From contig NC_021686.1 in assembly GCF_000247815.1 (NCBI RefSeq), positions 6,549,537-6,613,536 on the forward strand: DNA of 64,000 nucleotides. The letters run 5' to 3'. The notes under the pieces were generated by a model. It ran no database searches, was not told where the DNA came from, and saw only the letters and a program-made list of their open reading frames with translations. Every line of letters starts with the position of its first letter. The first letter of the stretch is position 1. The translations under genes were made by a program, and so were the position numbers. Of the stretch, positions 24,530-39,500 are shown in pieces. Origin of the DNA: Ficedula albicollis. Taxonomy: Eukaryota > Chordata > Aves > Passeriformes > Muscicapidae.

Positions 24530-27500
24530 AAACTTTAGAAGATAACTTCAGGCATCTCCACTTGTGAATAGCTGTGTTGATATTTTTGTTGCAAACTTTT
24601 TCCTTCATTTTTAGCTGTTTTGTAAGTTTGTTTTCAGTGCAAAGAGGGAGAAGTGTATTTTTCTAGAAGAATGAATGTACCTGGGATTTAAGCACTACAA
24701 AAGCATTTAATGAACATGGACTGTCCTCCTATGAAATATATTTCAGAGAAAACCAAGTCCTGAACATGCACTTACATTTACATAGAAAAAAAGCCCAAAC
24801 GTGTTGTGAATTGAATTCTGAAATGTCTTTCTACAGGCAATAAGTATTAATTATTTAATATAAGTTATGTTAGACATTTGGAGTAAATATGATATCTTAT
24901 GTTAATTTAAAGAACAGTGTAACTAAGCGTCTGGGAAGGGAGTGGAATTAAAAAATATTGGTGTATGTTTCTGAAATCCAGACTTCAGAGTCTGTATTTG
25001 CTGACATTGATAATTTGTTGTGACTATTGAAAACCTGGACAAGAACGAGGAGTAGAACTTTTTTTGTAAATGGAACTTGGCAATAAAAATGGTGTTACTA
25101 AGAAAATTTCCATCCCTGTCATGTGCTGTTGCTGCATTTGATGCACAAGGACATCCAAAAGCAGTGAAAGGCAAAATTTGGAGAACCTTGCTTTTATGTA
25201 GAAGAATGTTGTGCATATGTGACTGTTAGACATTTTCATCTTTAAGCCAGGGTAATTTGCACTGCCTACACAGGAAAAACATAGCAGGAGGGGAGTAGAA
25301 ACAAGCCTGAATGGGCAAAGGAAAGTAGATGAGACCAAGGGTTAAGAGGGGCTGAGCAACATCTAAAATATCTGTGAACCACTTTGAAAGTGCCTTCCAT
25401 GTGTGATTCCTTCCCCAAATATATATGCTTTCACCCTCTGGTGCATGTTGCCAGCTCAGTATATGGATTAAATCCAGCCAAGTTATTACTTAGATTCTTG
25501 TTAATTAGCCTCTACATCTGTAGGAATTCATCACAGTCAATATACATTCCTTGGCAAATGTTATTTCTCAAAATAGTCATTGCTCCAGAAGCTTTCTTAG
25601 GAAGAAATTCAGTTACACTGTACCATCAAATAAGCAAGCTGTGTATCAGAGATAGGAGACAATACTGTGACTTACTCTGATGCAAATATTAAATCATGGT
25701 GTGTTGTGGAAAATGAGCTTAAATCTGCTCCTGGCAGCTGAAGTTTCTAAATTTTGCTGGTGGTACTGCTTTAAGGATGACAATTTGTGGCCAGGAAGAT
25801 CTTTTTCTTCATGTTTAAACTGTTTTGTGGCTCTGTATCCTGATGCTTCAGAACTCTTGCAGCCTTTTGTCCTGTCATTTTTCCTGTGTCTTTGGGCTAA
25901 ATCTTTCTAGACTCTGACACTGAGTCAGATTGAGCCAATAATGAATACTAATGATCTGAGAGGGAATGAAAGCACAGCTCCAGACTTCTCATGCTGACTG
26001 GATTGAAAATGGACTGGACAGAAAAGCAGTGCTACACTAGTCTGCTCATTTTTCCTAGTCCCCAGAAACATCTAAGTGCAGCAGCTTCGTCCTGTAGTGG
26101 GTAAATCCACATCTTTATAAACAAGATAATTCCAGCATGGTTATAAAAACAAGGAAGTGAAACACTGTTAGTACATACGTCTTTGTCAAAGTAAAGATAC
26201 AGCATTTAGAGATGATCTCTTTGTTCTTTGACACTTAAACATTGTTTCTGTGTCAAGGAAGGAGTTCTTTGGGACTTCATGGATGCAGCTGCTGAAGCAG
26301 AAGAAATTGCATTTCTGTTCTGCCATGTTAGAGCTTGTGTGAGGACAAAAGCTATCATGGTACTTTCTGGTGATCTTGAATATGTGCTGCATACAACTGG
26401 GAATTGTATAATTGTATAAGAGATGGTTGTTTTTATGAGTATGTTCCCTAAAAATTCTGTTGAATTTTAAATTCATATGTTTAATCTCTCAAATAGGGAG
26501 AGTTGCAGCATGTGGAGTTGCAAATGTCCAGTGACAAAACTGGAAGAAAGGTTTCAGGCAAGTGTTCACACACAGTTAAGGCAGTTGAGCTGATGAGGAA
26601 TAAGGCAGTCTGGTTGGATAGTGCTCAGTGTGTCTGCTTCTGGCTGAAGGATTTTACCATCAGCTTATCTGCAAATATGTCTGGGTCTTAAAATTATTAC
26701 TTATTTTGGATGCCAGTTCTCTAAAGTGCATCTTATGAGGTGAAGTTTTTGATTATTAAGTGCCTTATTATTCAGACTTAAGATCTTTTGAAATAAGTTG
26801 AAAGCTGTTGCCTGGCCTCAGACACTCAAAAAAGCTGGGAAATTTTGTGCTTGAGTGGAAAATACTGATCTGAGCATTCCATTCTCACTGTCTTGTCCCC
26901 AAATAAAGGTTTATATTTCACATAGGCCACAGTTTGGTGTTGTGTTTTTTGGTTTTTTGTTGTTGTTTTTTTGTTTGTGTTGTTGTTGTTGTTGTTTATT
27001 TGTTTTTTGTTTGGTTTTTTTGCCTGTTTGGATTGCTGATAAGGACAGATGAATTCTTGGGCTCGGTTTCTTGGTTCCACAATATTTTTCTCAGCTTTAG
27101 TATGGAATAAACATCGTGACACCGGAGGGAAAACAAGCTGATATTTTACTACAGAAACAAATTTTGTCTTTTGGTTAATTGAATGAAGACATCTTTGTGT
27201 AAATTTGTCCTCATTTAGGGGTCATTTGTTTGAAGCAGATTTAAGCAGCTACTTGAAACTGCATTGTTGATGGACCAGTGCATTGAGAAGGAGAATAGCC
27301 AGACTGGTTCACCACTACAGAGGTGCTCAGAGCTGGCTCTGCCTCAGCAGCCAGAGCTACCAGAGATGGAAAGAAGAGTTTTTGAAGGAGGAGAGAGGCA
27401 GATAACCATAATGTATTAGGAACAACAGTTTCTAGTCTGCAGAGAGAGGTGGGGTCTGCAAAGGAGAAAAGTAGTCTTGCTCTTCCTAATAGCTAATTTG

Positions 27501-30500
27501 AGGGACAAGAGGAAAGAAACATCATTTTATAGTACTTTATATGAAATTATGACCTCTTTTCAGGATATCAGTTACTTAACTGATACTATGAAAAGCACAT
27601 CACCTGTAAGAATATCAGATACAACTGTCCATAGCCACACCCGTGTTTAAGTTTTACTCTTTCTTCACCACAGTTACTAGCCTATGCAAACCCAGTTGCT
27701 TATGTGAGAGGGGCGTAGCTTAATTCCAGAGTTCTTGGGAACAAGATGTAAGCAGCTTTGCTTTTCTGCTTCTCCACTGTGCAGTTCACTTGAATTTGCT
27801 TATCACAGTTTATCAGCTTCAAGGCTTTCCTGCGAAAGTGGTTGGTAACCACTGTCTGTTAGATAACTTGTAATTCTTATGTAGCTGCCAAAGTGCTTTG
27901 GAAGGAGATAAGTTCACTCAGCTCACTAAATTTTGGTTCAAACAGGCCTCTTTGAGAGTTTCTGAAAGATCTTCAGATGAGATGTTTTGTGAGGGAGGGA
28001 TACTTGTCAAATTTTGTCAAACCACAGATCTCTGTGAACAACAGTCTTGGAGCTAAGCTTCCTCTGTTTTGACTGAATCTGCAAAGAAAACCAGAGCTGT
28101 TATGGGAAATCAGAGGTGCCTTTTCTCTCGCTATGTTTAGATCAGCTCACCCTGCACAGTGTGTGTTATGCTGGTATCAGCAGCCTTCACCTGTGCTTCA
28201 GCTTAACAGGATGTTGGACAGGTGCTTCTTGTTCCTGAGTTCACCCTTTTAGTTCACAGATTAGTGGTGCACTTGGGAAGCCTAGTTCGTGTTTGTAAAG
28301 TGCTTTCTTATTGATGTTAAGCATTAATCTTTTTATCACCTTGTCATAAGGAAATGTCTTTAAAAGCATCATTCCAGTCTTACTGCTTGCACCAGTTAAC
28401 ATAGTTCCTGCTGAATACCTGTAATATTCAAAGTGAATAATTTTAGTTTTTTGTTTGCACCATATCTCTGACTCGTCTGAACAACTTCAAAATGATAAGA
28501 AAACAAGTCTTTCTCCTAGTTTCTAGGAATGTTTGATTTAAGATTTGGTCATAATTTGCAGTGGTTCACTATTGTCCAGAATGATTAGTTCACAGGAATG
28601 GGTTTGCTTTAAAAGAAGCCTGATTTCTTTTGAATTTAGGAAAAAAAAGGAAGGGGAAAAAAAACCAGTATGCTTAAAATATTTTCAATCTTTCCTGCTT
28701 CATAGTAATGATAGTAAGGAAATGATTAATCCTCTTAGACATGAAATTGAATGTGTGAGTCAGCCTTAGAATGTTGAAGCCATTTTAAATGTCTGTTTAT
28801 ACATAGGCTAAAAGAAACATGAGACTTAAGAAAGAGAAATTGCCAAGAAAAGCAAGAAACTGTGAAGAGTTTGCCTTCTATTTAACCATTGTAGCATGAT
28901 GTACAGACCACCTCTGTAAAAATCTCAGGTATTAGTTGACAATTATTTGGAAAAAAATAAAATTGCAAGAATGGCATCATTTAAGACATGACAATAAAAG
29001 GCCAAGTCACTAAAAAGGAACATGGGAGCACTTTTCATCTGCTTCAGTTGCAGCCAGATGTCTTATCTGAAACTGATAGGAAGTGTAATTGAAATAATGT
29101 GGAGGGGTTGGTGTAGGTGAGTAGATGTTCCTTTTTGACAGCTCTGACTTGGGACATGACAAACTTTCCTCCTTTGTTCTGTTAGAGGGAAGTGTTACAT
29201 GTTGGTAATCATGAAAAAATCCTTAACTGCTTGAGAGTGATTGGTTACAGCACTGAAAACAAGGTAACTGTCAGCCTAAGAACCTCTAACAAAAGTCAAA
29301 TACACTCTGTTGTCACAGAGTCACTCTGTTGCACAGAGTATCTGTCAAAGACAGGAACTGGAATTGGAAGCTTGGTTTTGATATGATTTTTCATGTGGAG
29401 CCTGTTTGTTAGAAAAAGATTTATCAGGAACTGGCTGGGAACAACTGGAGTGGAAATAGAAAGTCTGTATGCAGAAAGAAATAGAGGATTCCTTCTAAAG
29501 CTTTTTTAGGTATCCCAAAATGAAGAACCAGAAGTGGCCAGCTGTGTGGGTCTTATAAGGCACTACAACAATGAGGCTTAACTGAGACTCACTCATTAAG
29601 TATTTCTTATAACAATAAAGTAAACATTACCTGAGTGAATGAAGGGAATTTATCTGAGGGAAACTAGTCTGTTGATTTCTCAGTATTTTCAAGAAAATAA
29701 ATGCAGAAGTTGCTGCAACCTGGTGCTAGAATATACCTTTGTCTCTTGGCAAGATTTCCTCAGCTCCCTGGTTGATAATGTACCATTCATTCTGGAAACA
29801 AATTTCTCCGTAGTCTTGTGACTAACCGTGTTAATGTGAAACACTGAATGATGTATTCTTTTTTAATTACTTACTGACTCTGAGTTGGGTAACCAGAAGT
29901 TGATTCAAGAACTTCTCATTCCCCTCCGTATGTCACAGACATTCCTGCTTGCACTGAAAATGCTGTAAAACAGATGTGAATTTACTCAAAGCCTATTACA
30001 ATGAGTTTACAGTGTGTAAGGATGACTTGTGTGTAGGGCAGGTGTGTGACTTGTGCAAGGCAGTGGCACTGTTGCTTGGTTAAAGATAAGGAAAGCGTAT
30101 GACAGGCTGACTGTACGTGGAGTCTGTGAATGACTCAAGAACTGAACAAAAGGAACTTCCTTTACTGATGACCGGTTTGAATTTCCAGGGGCAAGAGAGA
30201 TTGTGTGTAGTATCTGATCTTAAGATGCATCTTCTAGACAAGATCTTTTTACTAGTATATATGAGGAAACTTTTCCATGTAATACTAGTCCTCAGAATAA
30301 TATGGTGACTAAATAGATGTTTTAAGAAAAATAATAGGACAAGCCCAGAATGATTTTTCAGCCATTCTGGATGAGAAGCATCTGGAATACTGCCTCAGCT
30401 GTCAACAAGAATTGATAAAAGAGCAGTTTTGGGGACACTGAATGAAAAAAAACCTCTGATTTGAAGCTTTTTGATAAGAGAAAATGGGAATGAAAAAGTT

Positions 30501-33500
30501 TCAGATTTTTCTAATGGGGTATTTAATTCATAAGTGCATTAAGAAATTTCCATGCAAGCATTCCTTAGTCAGAATTACTAGAAATCTTGCAAGAAGTTAT
30601 CTCTTCTGCCCAAGCAAGCAGAGACACAAGGTGTCTTTCAGAGTTCAGTAGGATGCACTTTTCCTCTGAAGAGCTATTTCAGGGGAAATGCTGCAGACAA
30701 ACAGATTTAGTTTAGCTGACTGGGGATTTGTCAGTGTTAGCTCTTATTATTCTGCTTTACCCACGGAGCTGTGATGTTTCTGAATTGTTTCTAGATTAAG
30801 GAAACAATAGAAAAGAAAACCACAGTATTTCTCAACTCTCAGAAATAAAGTTCCGCAATTTGCAGACATTGCAGTGCAAATACTCTGCCTTTGTCTGTGT
30901 TTGGGATGTGCCTTGGGCTTGAGTTCTGGAGCAGTTATTAATTTACCATTGTGATGGTTTTTGTTTTGGCTTGTTTTGTCTCATTGTAAGAAAGAGAACT
31001 TAAAAACATAATCTGTCCCACCTGAAAGCAGAAAGCTGTGACATACTTCCACAAGTATGAGCTGGCCCATGTTGTGTGCACTGGGGTTTAGATCTGCAGC
31101 TGTATCCAGCTTCAGTCTGCCAGGAGAAGGTAATGTGCACCTCTTCACTCAGACACTCTTTTGTGAGTACAAGCCAGTGTTTGGCCCATGGTGTGGAGGG
31201 TTCATTTTGTAGCAGTTCCTAATCTGTGCCCAGTAATGTTTCCCTGTAAGATGTTTTATTTTTAGGTGGTAGATCCAGTACACTTCTGTATAGCAAAGCC
31301 AGAGGATCTCTAGGAAGTCAAATCTGACAGGCAAATGGGAGCAGCTGCTCCTTGTTTTCATAGCTTTCCTCCTTCATTCCAGGAGGCTTGGAAGGATGGA
31401 TCCTCAGGTCAGTGTGCAATGTGAAATCCTATTCTTTATATTAAAACAGGCAGCAAAAAGAGAATAAAGTGAGAATTCAACCTGCTTAAGCCAAGATGAC
31501 AAACCAAAATCTGCATGTGCAAGGCATAAAATAAGGGGCCCTCAATGAACTTTGCAGTCTTGGAGCAAAGCAAGCAGCTTGTCGCTCCCTGCTGCTTCCA
31601 GAGTCAGTCTAGAACACGTGGCAGTGGCAGGGTGGTTGGGAGCTCTGCTCTCTGAACAGTGTGCAGTGGCTGGTTTGTAAAATGAAAGGAAATCTCTCCT
31701 TGTGCAAGAGTTACCACAGTGCTGAGCAGCATTGCAGCAAGGAGGAGGCATCCTGAATTGTATGACCTACCATGCCAGGGAACAGGACTTTTCTGCCGCA
31801 TCTTAGGCTTTGATTCTGCAGTTTCCAGCCTCTGTGGCTGACAGATAATCTCATTTATAGCCCCACTGATTACAGGCCCTAAATGTGTACTTTGCACTTT
31901 CTCTCACAGGACCTAAGTATGTAAAAAAGTACTTTGCTGTCTCTTTTCCTTTCACTGAGGATTTGTTGCCTGCCACAGAGCAGCACTTTTAGAGTGGTCC
32001 AGCCATACTGGAACTGCAGAACCACAATCCTGCTTCCATGGTTTGTTTGCTGGCCTCCAATGTAGGATCCAGGCACAAGATTTTTGTGGGAACATGAATT
32101 TCAGAGTTTTATTAATAGAGACTGTATATTTGTGTTTATATTAGTGCACTAACTTACACTTTTGCCTGGAGGTTATGTATCATTTGGTGCTTGCAGGAAA
32201 ATCTGCACAGCTGCTTCCAGTAAAAATACTGGGGTTTTGTAAGGCGTAGATTAATTAGGATGAGCATCAGTACATGTGTGCATATGGACTCAGGAATATT
32301 CACTGTGTATCTCTGACTCCATGTTAATTCAACAAGAGCTAAAGTAGAAAGCCGAGAGGGGAAGTGGAGCATTACCTGGTGCAGGTGTTTGGTACAGAAC
32401 ACCACTGGCCTAGTTCTGTTTCTCACTGCACAATGGAGACCTGCAGGACTGATCCAGGAGCGAGTTCTGCCTGCACAGCCACTCTGGAGTCTCCTTGGTT
32501 TCCCTTTTGCTGTTCCAGCTCCTCTAGGATGTGGTTAATTCTCCAATGTTGCAGTGTGGCTACAGGGCAATTACTGTTTGTGTGAAACTGGAGAGAAATG
32601 GGTGGTTAAGTCTGCCTCAGATGTAATTAAGTCTCAAATGTCTCAGTGGTCGCATTAGAAACACTAATTTTAAGCTCTCTTATTGGTTTAGACCATAGCC
32701 ATTTGTTATACAAAGAGGAAAAGGATTTTTTTTTTTTTTTTGTCCTTCAAATGATTTTCTGTGGGAACATGAAAAAAACAGAGTTCTTCAAAGCATCAAG
32801 ACAGTAATACCCACTACAGACTCCTTGGCCTGCCAAAATAAATTTGTTAGGAAAACTCAAACCATTTTTTTGAATGGAAAAAATATCTAATTATCCTTTT
32901 TAGTCCATTGGTGAAACAAGCCGTGCCTGCAAGGTCATCCTTTGGGTGACCGTTTCACTATCTGTGGTCCAGAGATGGAATTTTCATTTAAGTTAGTCAT
33001 GCAAAGGCTTAAATTGCTTGCTCTCAGGACTATATCATTCAAATATATTTTTCCGTGCAGAAAATGGTCTAAGAAGTCATTTACTCCTGTCTTTATCTTG
33101 TAAAGATATGTCCTTGTTTATATTTATGTAATTCATTTTGGGTTGCATGTGTTGCAACCAGTTTTGGTTACATGAGATGGATTTGAAAGTACAAAAATAT
33201 AAAATATACTAGATGTGGGGGGAAAAAGGTAGGAGTAGCTAATATGAAATTGTTGATTAGGAGTATTTTTGCTATATTCAGTCCACTAGGGAGAACAAAT
33301 TAAACAACAGAAACAAGTTTAGGTGAAACTGTGTCCAGAACTAAAACACCATAATTTTTGTGTTTTGAAAGAAGACCAGAGCAGGGGGAAGTCTGATTTA
33401 TGCATTCCTGGCCTTTGGACACAGAGTGCTATGTGTCAGGAGTTTGCTGGTTCCTGGGAATGTTTGCAGAAATGTTTAAGGATTCCTCAGCTTGGAAGCT

Positions 33501-36500
33501 CTTCTTGTCAGACTGCAGGGAACCTATGGGTAAAGAGACCATTTCTGAGAAACAGAAACTGATCTCCTCCCTTCCAGACAGGCACAGCAGAATGAAAAGC
33601 GAAACTACCGCTGTCCCACAGTGGTAATTAATTTAAAGTTAAACCACAGAGCTGGTTATTTAATTCATCCACCTCTGGCTCCCTGCTAATCCACCAGGTA
33701 AGGACCTTGAACACAGGACTCAACAGGTGGTGAAAAGCCTGTCTGCAGACTGGGCTCTTGCATACCTCACCACTTCAAAGTTAGCTCAGTTCAAAGTTGG
33801 GGTTTTTCTTAAACCACCTAAGAAAATGTATTAAAACATATATTCCTTTTTAAAGTGGTGTTTGAATTCCCTACAAACTAGACAGAGACCTTTTATCTTA
33901 GCTAGCTTTGAACCTGGATGGGTTAGGCTGGTGTTAACTTTGTCTGATGCAATTAAGTAACCTAATTTTCCCAACCTTGCAGCTTTTTCATAAGTTACTT
34001 TTACTTTTATATAACTCTCTATCCTGATGTGGTAATACCAAAATGTTCATTTAACACATGTTATGGAAGTAGGCCTAAGTATCATAAACAGAACTGAGTT
34101 AATAATAGTCCATCTAAAAGAAAGACAGCCCTACACAGGTGTCTGTTAAGCCCAGGTCTGTAATGTTACAAATGCCTCAGAGACATTAATCACTCAGGTG
34201 GTGGCAGCTTCTGTTTCCCTTCTCTCATCTGTCAAAATGGAATAAACTACTGAATATATTTCTAAGAAGATAGCACTACTAAAAGATTAAAGAGTGAGAT
34301 GGCAAGTAAAATGAATTTGGCACAGTAGAAGCAAAGACTTAGTGGAAGAAAGTTTAAGGAATGAGTGATTTTAATTGGGAGCTAGAGCTTCCCATTTCTG
34401 AGGTCTTAGAAATGATCAAGTGTGTCTGTTTTCAGCCAGTAATCCCATGGAGACCCCAAAATGGAAAGTGGAGAATACCAGATTGGAGGAGGTAGTATGC
34501 AGTGCTTGGATTTACTGCAGAGTACCCAGATTCTTTCCAGAGTTTGATAGTGCCTGAAGACCTTGCAGAGAAGGATTTTCTCTCCCCGTCCCTTGCTGTG
34601 TCTAACAGGCATTGCCAAGCCATCTTGCTTGTACCATTTATTCTTCCCAATGCAGAATGCTTTTTGTGTTTTGACAAGAGATGTGCTTAGGGAGCACATT
34701 TTCATAATCTTGAAGTGGTTTGTTATTGAGGAAACAGTCACATTCCTGGGAAGAGAGGCTGACAGTGGCTTGAAGTACACTTTCTGTCAACCATGTTGTT
34801 GTTTTCCCCTCTCTTGGCATGCATTTGACAAGCATGATTTGGCATCTTCCATGTCTTGCAGCCTTTTTCCTAAGAACTGGCTTCCAAGCTTTTGACATTT
34901 TCTCCTTAGATGTCATCTTCCCATAGCAGAAATTCTTCTCCCCTCATTTCAGTGTCCACTTGGTATTGAGCACCAACCTGTACAAATCAGATGAAAAGCT
35001 TTTCTGCATTCAAACTGGAGAATCTGAAGATAGTGTTACAGTAGTTCAGTTTATTAATGCTAAGTGGGTTGGCAGTGTTTGAGATTTTTTTAATACTTTT
35101 TCTAGAAGGTTGCATAGAACTGAGGTGAGGACTTTGTGAACTTGTTTACTAGCAAATAGTGCTCCTGTGACTGTGGTGAGAGAAATAATCTGCCTGAACT
35201 CTAACTGTAAGAAATAAAGTTCCAAAATACTTAATTTCTTCTTTTTTTGCCAGACATTCTTGTTACAGAGCCACATGAGCTTTACTGCTGGCACAAGAGA
35301 GAGGTGGGGAGGGAGGAACAGGCACAGGACCACAGCATCCAGTCTGAAATTCACTTAACTTTCATGAAATCTTACTCAAAGCTTTCAGCGTGTCCCAGAT
35401 CAAGTGCCAGGCATGTGCTTTCTCTGAGCTACAGTCTTGGCTGCTGCTGCTCTCTGCTGCCTTCTTATCTCTGTAATAAAGCCTGTCGTTCACTTTGTGA
35501 CTCCATCTGTGTCCAGTTTAAAGGAAGCCCTTCAGAGGTGTGATTTAGTCCTTGTCAGGACTTGGTATGTGCAGCAGTACTGTGGGCTGTAGCTTCCTTT
35601 TGGCTTTATCTATTATACAAATATTTGCATAGAACGGAACAGGATTACTTCTGTTCTAAGTCTGAAGTGCTGAGTGAAAGGTGCTGAGAAGATCTGTGGG
35701 ATTTTCACTGAGGGACCAAAACTGTACTTGCAAGCAGTATTTAATGGCATAGTGACAGTATCCTTTCCATTTAAGACCAGGGCTCAGAACATATGAAACA
35801 GATTTCTTCTAAATGCCTAGAAGAGGGACTGAGAAAAGCAAAACATCTTATATTTGAATCACTATATCCAGCATCAGAGCCAGAAGAGTCTGTATTCTTC
35901 TGCTTTTTCTGGTTCATTTCCTTCTTTGGAGCATGAAGGATGTTCTGGGGAGGGAAGGCACTGGCTCAGTAGATACAGGGTTTGTGATCCAGGGGCTCAG
36001 TTCCAAGTGCAAAAATCATCTCTTCTCAAATGCTTCTTTCTGCACTAATGTAGGAGACCTGACTGGGCTGTGCAGCTACATTCAGGTTTTTCCCTCTGCA
36101 GTCTCAGCAGTATCTCTGAGTGTGTACCACAGAGTACAGGCCCAGAGCATTTGAAGTGTGCTGAGTTACAGAGCACGCCATGCTGCCAGTGCATGAGCAC
36201 TGGAGATGTCTGGCAGGTCATAATCAGTATTTTGCAAAACTAAATGCAGGAGTGGCAATATGGGCACATCAGTAATGCATGTGCTATTGATTAGAGGCCA
36301 AGCTTTTACCACTGTGTCCATAAATCACACTTACTCCTCTTTTTGTTCCAAATGGGGTGAAGCTCTTCCCACGCTAAGTACTTGGCTCAGTCCTAGGTGT
36401 TAGAGCAAACTCCTACAGAGTTGTGGTCTGTAGTGCAGTTTTGTTTCCAGGACTCATGGCAGACTGGCATGGCACACGCAGTGGGAAGGCAGTGTTGGAC

Positions 36501-39500
36501 AAGAAGGAATTACAGGATTTTTTAGCAGAGTAGTTTCAGTACTGGCCCTTGGGAAGCCTCGGTACAAACCATGTCCACGGAAATTTGCCAGACTGACTCT
36601 GCTGCAGCTGTACTGACCTCAGTGTTGGTGACTTCTTGTCCAGCCCTCTTTTCTCCCTCAGCACTAAGCAAAGCTGCTTCTATGCAGAAGTTTTTCCCGA
36701 AACTGAGGGAGAGTTTTCTCCAAATGTTTTCTTCCTTACCCACTGATTAATTTAAGGTGTACCTTTGTGTCAGCACTGAGGTGTCTTACAGCAGCTTTAG
36801 TATGGGAAACAATGTAAGCTCTTTTGCAGCTGTTCAGAGGTGTGACCGTGTTCTAGTAAATGCCTCAGGTTATGTTAACCCCTGAGATAAGGTGACTGTG
36901 GAGTCAGATAACATTTTCTGAGACTGTTTCACTTTCACGTCCTTGGTTTTACTGCTTTTCCCCGATGCAGTGAATGCATCCAGGAAATTGAAATATAAGC
37001 TTTTTTCTCCAGTTTTGAAACAGAAATAGTAATTTAAAAATTTTCTGTTTAGTTTCAATAAATAAAAACTTGCTTTCATGAAATATAAAGATGGACCTCT
37101 TCTGAGTTCAGCATGGACGTTGTATTTCTTTTTCTTGTGAAGAAATATCTACTGCTGTGATATTTTCCAACTGGTTCAGAATTTAAACAAACTTTTATAG
37201 CCTTTTATTTCCCAATAGGGAATTTCTGAATAAACCTTGCTTTTCCTGAGGCCCATCTCCCACTCTTCCCTACTGAAAGGTATAGCTTTATTCATTCTCC
37301 TTGAGGGAGTGGGTGGAAATCCTGATGTCTTCATAGTTGTGGGAGAAGGTAGATGGAGAACACAGAGACAACTTCATTAAGAGGAAGCAGTAGATAACCT
37401 CTGACATAAACAATGACACACAAATTACCTGATAGGATATGGGGCAAAGGCTTGTTTGAATAGGGACAACCTTGTGGAAAATGGTTGATGTAGAATGTGG
37501 ATCACAGGAGATCAAGTGCTCCAGAGAAATAAATCCGCTGGTGCTTAACTGTAAACACTCTTCTCCTGCTACACTGACAGCACTAGCAATCATTCAACCT
37601 TAGAACCAGATCCAAAGTCATGCTCTCTGAAGAGCATTTAAATCTTGGCAGTAAACCCAAAAGTGATCTCTGGAGTTAAGAGAATCTTCAGAGCCCAAAA
37701 ATTGTTCAGCAGAATCACACATTTGTGAGCAATTTTGAATTTAGGAACCCAAAGTCTGCCATAGTCTTGCTTCATAAACCTATATTTCTTTTCCAGCTTG
37801 CTGGAGGGAGGGTGTTTAAATGTCTTATGAGAATGGAAATCTCATCCTATGAAAGAAAAACATGGACATAAATTATGTAAGAATTCTGATTTATCAAATA
37901 TAAGCTAGGAAAGAGCGATTATGTGAATTATATACTGATGTGAAGCAAGATAATATTACTACCGATTTCCATGCTTTTTTCTTCTCAGTTTTAACACACT
38001 TTGGAACAAGATTAAATAAATATCTCTGTAACATGTAACTGAAGAACAGCAGGGAAGTAGTTGAACTTAACCTTATACTGTAATAGACTGTCAACAGCAA
38101 GTAGGAAAGATAATTATGAATTTCCTGTGTATTCAGGTTTTTTTTTTCCTCTCCATGAATTTTTTGTTACCCCTGGTACAATGAGGAACTACAAAATGAG
38201 GCAGCCTTTTAAAACTGTACAGTTCTTCTCACGGTGATGCATTGGTATTTATGTAGGAACTATTTTACCAGAAGTACACATTCCCTCACAGAAAAGAAAA
38301 ATCAATTCATTCTCATAAATAATATACAAAATTGTCAGGAAAATCTAAATTGAATACACTTAAGATGTCACCAGGGTTCTAAGCCTCACTGGCCAAAGAG
38401 CTAGCTTGGAAAGAGCTTTATTCAGTTCAATTAATAGCAAAATTTGGGTGAACCTCATCACCCTCACTGTCCATCACAGCCTCTGGAGAGAGGACACCTC
38501 TTTTCCCTGGATAACTGAACAATCAGTGCATTGCTACAGTAAAACATTTGCAGGGGCAGGGTGGACTGCTCCTACCTCCAGGAGATAAGGCAGCACAGCC
38601 AGAGGCATGGATTGTAGTGACAGATTTTCTGCCTTCAACTGAAGCAATGTCAGACTTGTGTAAATGCAGGTATTGCCTGGTTTAATTCAGGAGTTGGCAT
38701 TGTCATTTACTTAACCCTAAAAGAAGTTTAATGTGCCAAGAGCTTTAGTGTTCAAAGTAAAAATTATGACAGGTCTTTTTTACTGGGGTTTGACATTTTT
38801 ACCTTGCAAATCCACTGTTAATTCTCCTATTTTACATGTTTATATATTTACATGTATTTCCACTTTTCCTCTATTTGCAGAGCAAAATAACTGAGCTACA
38901 GATTGTTATGAAAAGTCCATATGCAATGACTGAACTTAATTGTTTTCTGGACAGCTGGCTCATTCAAGACTTGAGTACATTCACATGGCATAATGTTGAC
39001 ATTTTGCTTCTCCTGGATTTCAGTGCCCTTATCAGAAACATCACTGGTTGCTCCATAGGCTTTCTTCTGATGTTTGCTTTTAGCTTGCCTTCTAATGTTG
39101 TAAAAACCTAGAAGTTTAAACCCAGCAATGTAGAGGAAATCAATACATCATAGGCTTTCCATCATGTAGTTTAATGTTTAATGTTTCTGCTGACTCTATG
39201 ACTAGTGGCTTGTCATGGCAAGTTAGAACCTAGGAGCATGTGGGCTCCCTGTGGGTCTGTGAGTTCAGGTGTATCTGACAGGACCTTTTAGCACTAAGTT
39301 GCTTAATGGTTTGGTTTTTCATGATCGCTGAACTAAGATTGTTGTTATTGGTGCTGGTTCCTGAGTGGTCAATCTATTGTTTGTAAGCAGAAGTTTTAAC
39401 ACAGCCAAAGTGACAGTCATTAACTCTTCAGGGCTAAAAGAAAGGGCCCTCTGCCTTTTGAGTGAGGAGTGCAGTGGAGAGCAGCTCAGCCATTAACAGC

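Noticed and set aside
34406..34916. Overlapping open frames of 81-124 codons on both strands
   Set aside because: They are mutual shadows with no conserved motif or splice structure; no basis to choose any as a gene.
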